This document shows positions 14,266 to 22,259 of a stretch of 23,194 bases of DNA, in pieces (the stretch's first letter is position 1; the number at the start of each line of letters is the position of its first letter). Position numbers and translations under genes: made by a program. Below the pieces are notes generated by a model. The model was given only the letters and a program-made list of their open reading frames with translations. It ran no database searches and had not been told where the DNA came from. The stretch lies in assembly GCA_035574455.1 (NCBI GenBank), contig DATLYT010000055.1, forward strand, positions 1 through 23,194, written 5' to 3'. Origin of the DNA: DATLYT01 sp035574455. Lineage in GTDB: Bacteria; Bacteroidota; Ignavibacteria; UBA10030.

Positions 14266-16650
14266 ATGGCGGACCACTCCAAACCAAAACCCGACAACGC
14301 CCAGCGCCGTCGTCAAGTCATCGCGTTCGTCGGCATTCTGTTTTCGTTTATGCTACTCCTCAGCCTGATTTCGTACACACCGGCAGACCAGGCGAACGGA
14401 GATGTCGCAGTCTTGAAGATTTTCACCAACGATCCGGACGTAGCGGCCAAAGCTGAGCGGACTCAGAATTGGCTTGGGTTGCTTGGGGCCATCATCTCGA
14501 ATTGGCTTATTAACTCCACCATCGGCTATGCTGTTCTCGTCGTTCCTTTTCTCTTGATGATGTGGTTATGGGCATACCTGCGAGAAAAACAACTTCACAA
14601 ACTCATCGCACCCACTAGCTACACGCTGGCATTTGCGTTGTTGTTTGCTTCGATCAACGGCACCATTCGCTTGTTTGGCGAGGAACAGCTTCTCGCGGTT
14701 GAGTGGAGTGGGCTGGTTGGGGAATTTATCGCCGGAGTTCTTTCGAAACTCATCGGGCGCGCAGGAACGGTCCTCCTCTTGCTCGGCTCGCTCATCACTG
14801 CTACCGTCTTTGCGTTTGATATCGATCTTCAAATGGTGTATGAACGGATGCAGAAGTGGATTCGAGCGCTCATGGACTGGCTTGATGAACGGCGCGCGAC
14901 GGCCGCGGAACGGGGAAAATCGGCAGAGAAGGTAGAAATCAAGAAGCCTGAAACGGAAATTCCTGATCTGCCCCCGGCGCGCGAAAAAAGAATTCAGCCA
15001 CCGGTGGAGCCAGACACCCGTGTGCCGGCAAAAGATGAGGAGATTGAGGAAACAGGGGCGAAGGAGCCAAGTGGCGAAATGGCATTAGACATCAAACCAC
15101 CGGTTCGTGAGGAAGAGGTAAACTTTGACGAGCGACCGCAAACCGTTGATGAGGTGGAGGAAATCGACTACGTTCCGCCGTCTGTCGATCTTCTTGACAC
15201 AGCAAGGGCGAGCGAGCACGTTGACGAATCAGAGCTGAAAGCGAACGCAGAACTCCTGCGGGAGAAGTTGGCTGACTTCGGTGTGGCGATTGAGAGCGTG
15301 TCCGTGACTCCAGGGCCCGTGGTCACGCTCTACGAGCTTGTGCCGGCGGCAGGAGTCAAGATCAGCAAAATCGAAAGTCTTGAGGATGACATTGCCCTGG
15401 CGCTCAAGGCGAAAGGGATTCGCATCATCGCGCCGATTCCGGGGAAAGGAACGGTTGGCGTGGAAATCCCCAACCATCGCCCAGCGTTGGTGACGATTCG
15501 CTCGGTGATCAATTCCACGAAGTTTCGTGAGAGTACGGCCGCACTGCCGATCGCGATGGGGAAGACGATCTCCGGCGAGGTGTACGTCGACGACCTCGCG
15601 AAAATGCCGCATCTCCTCATTGCCGGAGCGACGGGTTCGGGCAAGAGTGTGGGAATCAATACGATTCTGGTCAGTTTGTTGTATCGACTCCATCCCAGCG
15701 ATGTCAAGTTTGTCATTATCGACCCGAAGAAAATCGAGCTTGCACAGTACAGCCATCTTCGCAAACATTACCTTGCCGTTTCTCCCGACATTGACGAGGA
15801 GATTGTCACCTCAGCCAACAATGCCGTGCTGGTGCTGAAGAGCGTTGAATACGAGATGGAGAAGCGCTATGATCTCCTCGCGGCGGCGGGGGTTCGACAC
15901 ATTGCGGACTACAACGAACGGGTCAAGAGCGGCCGCTTGCACGACACAGAAGGTGTGAAGCACCGCAAGCTCCCGTACCTTATTGTTGTCATCGATGAGC
16001 TTGCCGATTTGATGATTACTGCGGCGAAGGAAGTTGAAGAGCCCATTGCGCGTCTTGCTCAGTTGGCGCGGGCGGTCGGTATTCACCTGGTGCTTGCAAC
16101 CCAACGGCCGTCGGTAGATGTGATTACGGGCGTGATTAAAGCGAATTTTCCGGCGCGGATTGCTTACCAGGTCGCGTCAAAAATTGATTCCCGCACGATC
16201 CTCGACATGAACGGGGCCGAGCAACTGCTTGGTAACGGCGATATGCTCTATTTGCCGGCGGGAAGTCCGAAGCCGATCCGTATTCAAAATGCATTTATTT
16301 CGACCGATGAAATCGAGCGCATTACCGACCACATTGCGAAGCAGCAAGGCTATAGTCAGCCGACGCAACTGCCGTCCGTGTTTGAAAAGAAGAATTCCTC
16401 TGGCTTCGTGGGTGGCGACGAGCGGGATGAGCTGTTTGAAGAAGCGGCTCGGATTATCGTCCGCCATCAGCAAGGTTCGGTATCGCTCTTGCAGCGACGG
16501 TTGAAGATCGGTTATTCCCGAGCCGCGCGACTCGTCGATGAGCTGGAAGCCGCCGGCATCGTCGGGCCATTTGACGGCAGCAAAGCACGGGAAGTCCTGG
16601 TGGAGTCAGAGGCAGAGTTGGAAACTTTGTTGAAAGGAATCAAGGCATGA
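14266..16650 (+). CDS. ftsK: DNA translocase FtsK/SpoIIIE
   Basis: 794 residues. It pumps chromosome ends out of the closing septum. Four hydrophobic segments (about 20-42, 68-100, 115-130 and 148-188) anchor it in the membrane. An acidic, proline-rich linker (about 215-310) follows, which is short for the family. The motor begins near residue 330, with Walker A GATGSGKS (454-461), the DPKKIELAQY stretch, Walker B LIVVIDEL (572-579) and the conserved LATQRPSVDVITG. The C-terminal gamma winged-helix domain (about 720-790, GSVSLLQRRLKIGYSRAARL) reads KOPS sites. AAGGAAGG (14253-14260) precedes the ATG. Its stop overlaps lolA by 4 nt. Confidence 0.97.
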   Translation: MADHSKPKPDNAQRRRQVIAFVGILFSFMLLLSLISYTPADQANGDVAVLKIFTNDPDVAAKAERTQNWLGLLGAIISNWLINSTIGYAVLVVPFLLMMWLWAYLREKQLHKLIAPTSYTLAFALLFASINGTIRLFGEEQLLAVEWSGLVGEFIAGVLSKLIGRAGTVLLLLGSLITATVFAFDIDLQMVYERMQKWIRALMDWLDERRATAAERGKSAEKVEIKKPETEIPDLPPAREKRIQPPVEPDTRVPAKDEEIEETGAKEPSGEMALDIKPPVREEEVNFDERPQTVDEVEEIDYVPPSVDLLDTARASEHVDESELKANAELLREKLADFGVAIESVSVTPGPVVTLYELVPAAGVKISKIESLEDDIALALKAKGIRIIAPIPGKGTVGVEIPNHRPALVTIRSVINSTKFRESTAALPIAMGKTISGEVYVDDLAKMPHLLIAGATGSGKSVGINTILVSLLYRLHPSDVKFVIIDPKKIELAQYSHLRKHYLAVSPDIDEEIVTSANNAVLVLKSVEYEMEKRYDLLAAAGVRHIADYNERVKSGRLHDTEGVKHRKLPYLIVVIDELADLMITAAKEVEEPIARLAQLARAVGIHLVLATQRPSVDVITGVIKANFPARIAYQVASKIDSRTILDMNGAEQLLGNGDMLYLPAGSPKPIRIQNAFISTDEIERITDHIAKQQGYSQPTQLPSVFEKKNSSGFVGGDERDELFEEAARIIVRHQQGSVSLLQRRLKIGYSRAARLVDELEAAGIVGPFDGSKAREVLVESEAELETLLKGIKA

Positions 16651-17291
16651 CGTACGTGGGAAGACTCGTGATTCTGTTGTTGTGTGGCCTGTCGGCGGTC
16701 GTTGGCCGTCAGAAAGAGATGACGGCGAAGGAAATTACCGATCGCCTCCAGAAAAAGTACGACGCTATGCAGGATGCGACGGTGAAGTTCCGCCAGCAGG
16801 TGAAATTCGGTTTCTCCAAGCTCGAGCAGAACTTCGAAGGGACGCTGACCATGAAGCGTCCCAACAAATACCGCGTAGAGTTCGAGCACCAGACCCTTGT
16901 GACGGATGGCGCTGTCGTCTGGTCTTACTCGCCCGTGAACAAGCAGGTTTTGGTCGATCGGTACAGAGAAAACCAAAATTCCCTGTCGCCTGAAAAATTC
17001 TTACTGAACCTTCCCGCGCAATACTATACCACGCTCCTCGGCAAAGAAAAGGTCGAGAATGTGGAGACCTACGCCCTGAAACTTGTACCAAAAGATGACC
17101 AGTCGTTTGTGAAATCGGTGAAGATGTGGGTCGAAGATGGAACATGGATTGTTCGCAAAGTGCAGATTGTCGACGTCAACGACACCGAAACGGTGTACAC
17201 CATCAAAGAGCTTAAGTTGAACACGCGTGTCAGCGATGCGCTCTTTTCGTTTACCCCTCCTGCCGGAACCGAGGTGGTGGACCTCCGTTAG
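16647..17291 (+). CDS. lolA: LolA-like outer-membrane lipoprotein carrier
   Basis: 214 residues with a signal peptide (about 1-20). The body is the half-barrel LolA fold: TAKEITDRLQKKYDAMQDATVKFRQ at the start, then GTLTMKRPNKYRVEFE, the DGAVVWSYSPVNKQV strand pair, and the FSFTPPAGTEVVDL end. LolA carries lipoproteins across the periplasm to the outer membrane. Its start ATG overlaps the ftsK stop (ATGA at 16647-16650), so it is coupled to ftsK, a frequent ftsK-lolA pairing in bacteria. No LolB is seen here; many lineages lack it. The small lipoprotein at 6335 is a possible cargo. Confidence 0.93.
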   Translation: MTYVGRLVILLLCGLSAVVGRQKEMTAKEITDRLQKKYDAMQDATVKFRQQVKFGFSKLEQNFEGTLTMKRPNKYRVEFEHQTLVTDGAVVWSYSPVNKQVLVDRYRENQNSLSPEKFLLNLPAQYYTTLLGKEKVENVETYALKLVPKDDQSFVKSVKMWVEDGTWIVRKVQIVDVNDTETVYTIKELKLNTRVSDALFSFTPPAGTEVVDLR

Positions 17292-17302
17292 CGATCGGGC
17301 CT

Positions 17303-18364
17303 ATGACGCGCAAAGCAAGGACACTCCTCCGGACACTGCTGAGCTTTTTTCTCACCGCCGTTTTTCTCTATCTCGCGTTCCGTAACGCCAACCTTACCGA
17401 GTTGTGGAATTCTCTTGTTGAAGCGAACCTCTGGTGGATTCTCGCGCTCGTTCCTCTCGGGCTCTTCAGCCATTGGGTGCGGGCGTTACGCTGGCGATAC
17501 CTCGTCGCCCCTCTCAAACCGAATGCCTCCTTGCGGAATCTCTTTTCTGCGGTGATGGTCGGCTACATGGTGAACAACGTCTTACCGCGGGCGGGGGAGC
17601 TGGTTCGTGCGTACATGTTTGGACGACTGGAGAAGATGTCGAGAAGCGCAACCCTCGGAACGATTGTCGTCGAGCGTATTCTGGACACCGTGACCTTTCT
17701 GTTCATGCTCTGCACGATCCTCTTTCTCTATCCCAATTCACTCGACCCGTTTGTCGAGAACGTCGAGTTGGCCCGAAGGTACTTCTTGCTCGGCTCGGTC
17801 GGTCTGTTGGTTCTCTCCGCCGTCTTACTTTTGAAGAGCGAGTCGCTCTTCGGTCTCATGAAATTGCTGAAGCCGCTCGTGCCTCAACGCTATGCGGGAC
17901 AGATTGATGCCATTGTGGAGTCGTTCTTGAGTGGGATTGGTGCAGGTGCAGGCCGGCAGTATCTTTTTGTGGTTTCCGTTCTGAGTCTCTTTCTCTTCGG
18001 TGTGTACGGGCTGACCATGTACGTCGGTTTTTTCTCGCTGGATACCATTGCAGCGCGGGAATTCGATTTTGGCGTGGCATTTGTCCTTCTCACGATCACC
18101 ACCGTCGCGTACGTTCTTCCCGCGCCCGGGGCTTTGGGGACGTATCATTCGTTCCTAACATACACGCTGGCAACGCTGTATGGCGTTGATTCGGTAAGCG
18201 CATTGAGCTTTTCGATCATCACCCATGAAGTGAGTTACCTGACCATCACGTTTGTCGGGTTGGGTTACTTTCTGAAAGACCATGTGCGTATTTCGGAAAT
18301 CACGGAACAAGCGGTTGGTGAGGAGCCGTCGTTGAATCATGAAGCGAGTCCTTCGCGGAAATAA
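17303..18364 (+). CDS. YbhN/AglD-like membrane protein (lysylphosphatidylglycerol synthase TM family)
   Basis: 353 residues with about eight hydrophobic segments (roughly 10-27, 40-58, 75-95, 125-145, 160-180, 215-240, 255-275, 300-325). It shows the family patterns SHWVRALRWRYLV and GYMVNNVLPRAGELVRAYMFG, then TIVVERILDTVTF and a PAPGALGTYHSF stretch near residue 275. Members are thought to be integral membrane proteins related to the flippase domain of MprF and to polyprenyl-linked sugar transferases such as AglD. The catalytic C-terminal part of MprF is absent. Uptake or flipping of an isoprenoid- or lipid-linked molecule is a guess, supported by uppP two genes downstream. Confidence 0.85.
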   Translation: MTRKARTLLRTLLSFFLTAVFLYLAFRNANLTELWNSLVEANLWWILALVPLGLFSHWVRALRWRYLVAPLKPNASLRNLFSAVMVGYMVNNVLPRAGELVRAYMFGRLEKMSRSATLGTIVVERILDTVTFLFMLCTILFLYPNSLDPFVENVELARRYFLLGSVGLLVLSAVLLLKSESLFGLMKLLKPLVPQRYAGQIDAIVESFLSGIGAGAGRQYLFVVSVLSLFLFGVYGLTMYVGFFSLDTIAAREFDFGVAFVLLTITTVAYVLPAPGALGTYHSFLTYTLATLYGVDSVSALSFSIITHEVSYLTITFVGLGYFLKDHVRISEITEQAVGEEPSLNHEASPSRK

Positions 18365-18383
18365 CGCAACAACCTGGAGCAAA

Positions 18384-19067
18384 ATGTTCGTGCTCGTTTT
18401 CGTGATGAGTGCGACAGCTTGTAGCCGGGCTTTTTCTCAGCCGTCGGGGGATTCTGCGCCGTCCAAGTTTGCGGTGTCGGTCGGATTAGGTGCCGGCATT
18501 CATTCGGCTCCGTTTCTGGTGGACTACATGAACGCCTTTCGTCCATCACAGACGAGCGAGCGATTGGATGAATTTTCATCGATGCTTGAGCTGTTTATCA
18601 CACCGGAGTACCGCATTCAACCGGAGTGGAGTGTTGCGCTGGAGTATAGCATGCTCATCAAGACGCAGACGGTGGGCGGCGGCCCGTACAGTGCGGGGTC
18701 GGAGTTTGCCTACAACGTGCATATGCCGACGGCGATGGTACGGTACGTTGTGAGCGACCCGGCGTTCTACCTGAAATTTGGCGGTGGACTCGGTTACCAC
18801 CTTGCAACGCTTCAGCAGACGCTCTATAGCTACGGTGTAGATGAGCGCTTCACAGCCAACGGAGTGGGAGTGAAGTTGGAAGCTGTCGGCAATACCAAGT
18901 TCGATGAAACGCTCTATGGAAGCATCGGGGTGGATATGCGGTGGGATTTTCTCGGTACGTTCAAGAACGCCAGCGGTGCAGAAGCGTTCGAACGCGCCAC
19001 CAACACCACGGCGCGGATGCAATTCTTCAGCATCAGTCTGAAATTTGGAGTGATGTTCCAATTATAG
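18384..19067 (+). CDS. Predicted outer-membrane beta-barrel protein
   Basis: 227 residues from ATG 18384, preferred over the ATG at 18339 because GGAG (18375-18378) lies 5 nt upstream and the protein then starts with a clean signal peptide (MFVLVFVMSATACSRAFSQ). The longer start would overlap the preceding gene by 26 nt and add a charged stretch. A cysteine in SATAC might be a lipobox but fits poorly. The mature part has alternating glycine/aromatic strands (FAVSVGLGAGIHSA, YLKFGGGLGYHLA, LYGSIGVDMRWDF) and ends in phenylalanine-rich strands with FQL at the terminus, typical of small 8-strand barrels. No named family is recognised. Confidence 0.75.
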   Translation: MFVLVFVMSATACSRAFSQPSGDSAPSKFAVSVGLGAGIHSAPFLVDYMNAFRPSQTSERLDEFSSMLELFITPEYRIQPEWSVALEYSMLIKTQTVGGGPYSAGSEFAYNVHMPTAMVRYVVSDPAFYLKFGGGLGYHLATLQQTLYSYGVDERFTANGVGVKLEAVGNTKFDETLYGSIGVDMRWDFLGTFKNASGAEAFERATNTTARMQFFSISLKFGVMFQL

Positions 19068-19076
19068 GGGTTGTGA

Positions 19077-19892
19077 GTGACGATTCTCCAGGCAGTTATT
19101 CTTGGTTTGATTCAGGGCTTGACGGAATTCCTCCCCGTCAGCAGCTCGGGTCATCTCGTCTTGGCTGAGCATCTGCTGAACATCCAGACCTCCAGCGATA
19201 TCACGTTCGAAGTCTTTGTGCATTTCGGCACGTTGATGAGCGTTGTCGTGGTGTTCTGGAATGACATCGTCGGTATTGTGCAGTCACTGGTTCGGGCGTT
19301 TATTCCTTGGCGTTTTGGGAATGCCTACTATCGCGAACAAGAACCGTTTCGACTATCGATCTACATTCTCGTTGGCTCTATACCGGCCGCCTTTATCGGA
19401 CTAAGGTACGAACATGCCATTGCTGAGGCATTCACCGACCCGAAGCTCGTCGCGGTGATGTTAGTCCTTACCGGCTTTATTCTATTTCTCACGGGACTTG
19501 CCACACCTGTCCAGGGCAAGAAGGTCGGGTTTCTCTCGGCGTTCGTGATTGGAATTGCACAAGCGGCTGCAATCATCCCGGGCATTTCACGCTCGGGCTC
19601 AACAATCAGTACGGCACTGTACATGAAGATTGAACCTTACCACGCCGCGCGGTTCTCGTTTCTCTTATCGCTGCCTGCCGTTGCCGGCGCAACGTTGCTG
19701 AAGGTGAAAGACCTTATTGCCAACGGAGGGGCAGCGGAAGGGCTGCTCGTATTGTTCACGGGGATGGTGGTGTCGTTTGCATCTGGCTACGTTGCCCTTA
19801 AGTTCTTATTGCGTATTATTGAGCGCGGGAAAATCCGGTGGTTTTCGTTGTATTGCTTGGTCGTTGGTGTTCTTGGAATCATCTTTATCTAA
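19077..19892 (+). CDS. uppP: Undecaprenyl-diphosphate phosphatase
   Basis: 271 residues. It dephosphorylates undecaprenyl diphosphate at the membrane, supplying the lipid carrier for peptidoglycan and other glycans; loss or gain also affects bacitracin resistance. Diagnostic motifs are QGLTEFLPVSSSGHL near residues 13-27 (with E17) and PGISRSGST (168-176). About eight hydrophobic segments follow. The start is GTG 19077, with AGGGG (19066-19070) 6 nt upstream. It lies 9 nt after the barrel gene and 14 nt before the cyclophilin gene. Confidence 0.97.
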   Translation: MTILQAVILGLIQGLTEFLPVSSSGHLVLAEHLLNIQTSSDITFEVFVHFGTLMSVVVVFWNDIVGIVQSLVRAFIPWRFGNAYYREQEPFRLSIYILVGSIPAAFIGLRYEHAIAEAFTDPKLVAVMLVLTGFILFLTGLATPVQGKKVGFLSAFVIGIAQAAAIIPGISRSGSTISTALYMKIEPYHAARFSFLLSLPAVAGATLLKVKDLIANGGAAEGLLVLFTGMVVSFASGYVALKFLLRIIERGKIRWFSLYCLVVGVLGIIFI

Positions 19893-19906
19893 CAGGAGGT
19901 TTTGGC

Positions 19907-20476
19907 ATGAAACACGTTTTGCTGTTGTTGCTGGTCGCAAGTCTTCCATTGAGTCTTCTCGCACAAGCGAAAAAAGGAAAGAGTATGGATGCCTCGAAAA
20001 AGCCGTATGCAGTCATCGAAACAACCATGGGAACAATCGAGCTGGAGCTGTTTGAAAAAGCCACGCCGAAGACCGTGAAAAACTTTGTTGAGCTTGCCCA
20101 AAAAGGGTATTACAATGGAGTGATTTTTCATCGGGTCATCGACGGGTTCATGATTCAGGGCGGCGACCCCACCGGCACGGGACGCGGGGGCGAGAGCATT
20201 TACGGGAAACCGTTTGAAGATGAGATTGTGGACACGCTGAAACATAGCGGGCCCGGAATTCTCTCGATGGCCAATCGCGGCCCGAACACGAACGGCAGCC
20301 AGTTCTTCATTACACTGGCGCCGACGCCGTGGTTGGATGGACGTCATACGGTCTTCGGCAAAGTGGTGAAGGGGATGGATGTCGTGCAAAAGATCGGCAA
20401 GGTGCAAACATCGAAACCGCTCGACAAACCGGTCAAAGATGTGGTGATGAAGAAAGTAAGCATTGTAAGGAAGTAA
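19907..20476 (+). CDS. Secreted cyclophilin-type peptidyl-prolyl cis-trans isomerase
   Basis: 189 residues from ATG 19907, chosen because AGGAGG (19894-19899) lies 7 nt upstream; an upstream in-frame extension lies inside uppP. Signal peptide MKHVLLLLLVASLPLSLLAQA, then a cyclophilin domain from about residue 32 to 188. Active-site residues are intact: FHRVIDGFMIQGGD with R76, the GSQFFITL stretch, and PTPWLDGRHTVFG with the tryptophan seen in cyclosporin-binding forms. It should catalyse proline isomerisation of proteins folding in the periplasm. No lipobox is seen. The next 171 nt hold repeat sequence. Confidence 0.95.
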   Translation: MKHVLLLLLVASLPLSLLAQAKKGKSMDASKKPYAVIETTMGTIELELFEKATPKTVKNFVELAQKGYYNGVIFHRVIDGFMIQGGDPTGTGRGGESIYGKPFEDEIVDTLKHSGPGILSMANRGPNTNGSQFFITLAPTPWLDGRHTVFGKVVKGMDVVQKIGKVQTSKPLDKPVKDVVMKKVSIVRK

Positions 20477-20480
20477 AAGC

Positions 20481-20529
20481 AGAAGTCAGAGATCAGAGGT
20501 CGGACGTCTGTCGGTTGAAGTCAGATATC
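20481..20529 (+). repeat. Degenerate heptanucleotide tandem repeat, tract 1
   Basis: Seven units of 7 nt in phase: AGAAGTC, AGAGATC, AGAGGTC, GGACGTC, TGTCGGT, TGAAGTC, AGATATC. The consensus is near AGAGGTC; five of the seven end in GTC or ATC. In phase after it come CAAAGGC, AAAGGGA and AAAGTGA (20530-20550), which look like drifted units. No coding frame is supported. Confidence 0.6.
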
Positions 20530-20577
20530 CAAAGGCAAAGGGAAAAGTGAATGTTCGTTCCGCTCCCTATGCTCGTG

Positions 20578-20626
20578 GAACTGAAAACTGAGAACCCGAA
20601 TCTCAGAACTCGAAACTGTAAACTTA
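20578..20626 (+). repeat. Degenerate heptanucleotide tandem repeat, tract 2
   Basis: Seven units of 7 nt: GAACTGA, AAACTGA, GAACCCG, AATCTCA, GAACTCG, AAACTGT, AAACTTA. The consensus is near RAACTGA. It differs from tract 1 but has the same period. It ends 21 nt before the NSS transporter start. Confidence 0.6.
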
Positions 20627-20647
20627 TCACCCTCAAACGGAGCGCTC

Positions 20648-22138
20648 ATGGCAGAGAAAAAAGAATTCTTCACGTCGCGCTGGGGAATGATTCTTTCGGT
20701 CATCGGGATTGCTGTGGGGACGGGGAACATCTGGAGATTTTCACGCATCGTTGCGCAAAACGGTGGCGGGTCGTTCCTCATCCCGTGGGTTATCTTTTTG
20801 CTCGTCTGGTCGGTACCGCTCATCATCGCTGAGTTGGCGATCGGGAAATACACCCGCTACGGTCCTATCGGCGGGATTGCCAAACTCGCCGGCGAAAAGT
20901 TTGCCTGGATGGGCGCGTTTATCGGGTTTGTCTCTACGGCCATCATGTTCTACTACTCGGTGGTAACAGGATGGTGCATGAGCTATCTGGCAAACGCACT
21001 CTCCGGGAATCTTGTTACCACAGCAGATCATATCGAGCTGTGGAACTCCTTTACGTCAAGCCCCAAGCCGATTCTCTTCCACGCCGCTGCCATGTTGATT
21101 GGTGCTTTTGTCATTTACAAAGGCGTCGTCAGCGGTATTGAGCGGACCAACCGCATCTTGATTCCATCGTTACTCATCATTCTTCTCACGCTTGCCGTTC
21201 GGGCCGTCACACTTCCCGGTGCGTGGGATGGGATCGTGTACCTCTTTACGCCGAGTATGGACACGTTGCTCGATTACAAGGTCTGGCTCGCCGCGTTGAC
21301 ACAGAATGCCTGGGATACCGGTGCGGGGTGGGGGCTCATTCTAACCTACGCTTGCTATGCTCGCCAAAAAGAAGACATCTCGCTGAATGCCGCGCTCACG
21401 GCGTTCGGCAATAATTCGGTCTCACTACTTGCCGGCATCACGATTTTTTCCACCGTCTTTGCTCTTGCCCCCGGCGAAGGCGTGAAGGAACTGATTTCCG
21501 GACGCGGTAGCACGAATACCGGACTCGCCTTTATCTTTCTGCCACAGCTGTTTCAGAAAATGCCGGGCGGAACGTTCGTCCAGACTTTTTTTTCAACCAT
21601 TTTCTTTCTCGGTCTCACGTTTGCCGCCCTGACGTCACTCATCTCGATGATTGAACTTGCCGTGAAGGCCTTTATCGATATGGGTCTTCAACGGAACCGA
21701 GCCCTTGTGATGGTGGCTGTGGTTGGCTTCCTCCTCGGCATCCCGTCGGCGCTCAGTCTCAACTTTTTCGAGAATCAGGATTGGGTCTGGGGCATTGGGC
21801 TGATGATTAGCGGCGGCTTTATTTCGTTCGCCGTGATTAAGCACGGTACCGATAAATTCCGCCAGGAGGCAGTGAATGGCGAGGGAAGTGATATCAAGAT
21901 AGGTCGGTGGTATAATGTCATTATCTCGTGGCTGATTCCTTTGCAGGTGATTGCGCTGATCGTCTGGTGGTTCTCGCTTTCGATCTTTTCGTATGACACT
22001 GAAGGTTGGTGGAATCCATTTCATGCGTACAGCGTGGGGACCTGTCTTTTGCAGTGGGGTTTTATGATGATGATCTTCATCGCCATCAATCGTTGGATGG
22101 TTCGGAAAACATTTGCCACGCGGGCACAGGAGGCGTAA
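20648..22138 (+). CDS. Neurotransmitter:sodium symporter (NSS/SNF family) transporter
   Basis: 496 residues with about 11-12 membrane helices in the LeuT fold, importing an amino acid with Na+. The first helix begins WGMILSVIGIAVGTGNIWRF, with the unwound GNIWRF that lines the Na+ and substrate sites. Next come NGGGSFLIPW in helix 2 and an AWDTGAGWGLILTY region in helix 6. GGAG (20639-20642) precedes the ATG. The following 38-residue gene is a known type of small partner of such transporters, which points to methionine/alanine import (MetP-like), though the substrate is inferred from that pairing only. Confidence 0.93.
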   Translation: MAEKKEFFTSRWGMILSVIGIAVGTGNIWRFSRIVAQNGGGSFLIPWVIFLLVWSVPLIIAELAIGKYTRYGPIGGIAKLAGEKFAWMGAFIGFVSTAIMFYYSVVTGWCMSYLANALSGNLVTTADHIELWNSFTSSPKPILFHAAAMLIGAFVIYKGVVSGIERTNRILIPSLLIILLTLAVRAVTLPGAWDGIVYLFTPSMDTLLDYKVWLAALTQNAWDTGAGWGLILTYACYARQKEDISLNAALTAFGNNSVSLLAGITIFSTVFALAPGEGVKELISGRGSTNTGLAFIFLPQLFQKMPGGTFVQTFFSTIFFLGLTFAALTSLISMIELAVKAFIDMGLQRNRALVMVAVVGFLLGIPSALSLNFFENQDWVWGIGLMISGGFISFAVIKHGTDKFRQEAVNGEGSDIKIGRWYNVIISWLIPLQVIALIVWWFSLSIFSYDTEGWWNPFHAYSVGTCLLQWGFMMMIFIAINRWMVRKTFATRAQEA

Positions 22139-22139
22139 C

Positions 22140-22256
22140 ATGGAACTTTCAACATTGATTACCATGGTGCTGGTGGTTGGGATGGTCTGGGGCGGATTTG
22201 CTGCAGTGTTGATCACGGCGCTGCGGAAGGAGAGTCAGAAGAGTAAGACGGACTAA
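22140..22256 (+). CDS. MetS-like small subunit of the NSS transporter
   Basis: A 38-residue single-span membrane protein. One hydrophobic helix (about residues 5-28: TLITMVLVVGMVWGG then FAAVLITAL) is followed by a charged tail RKESQKSKTD. AGGAGG (22128-22133) lies 6 nt before the ATG, and the start follows the transporter stop by 1 nt. The size, topology and position match the small subunit family paired with methionine/alanine NSS importers (MetPS type). It is short enough to be missed by a length cutoff. Confidence 0.85.
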   Translation: MELSTLITMVLVVGMVWGGFAAVLITALRKESQKSKTD

Positions 22257-22259
22257 GCC

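Noticed and set aside
18339..18383. Earlier ATG for the outer-membrane barrel gene
   Set aside because: It overlaps the preceding gene by 26 nt and lacks a close Shine-Dalgarno; ATG 18384 has GGAG 5 nt upstream and a clean signal peptide.
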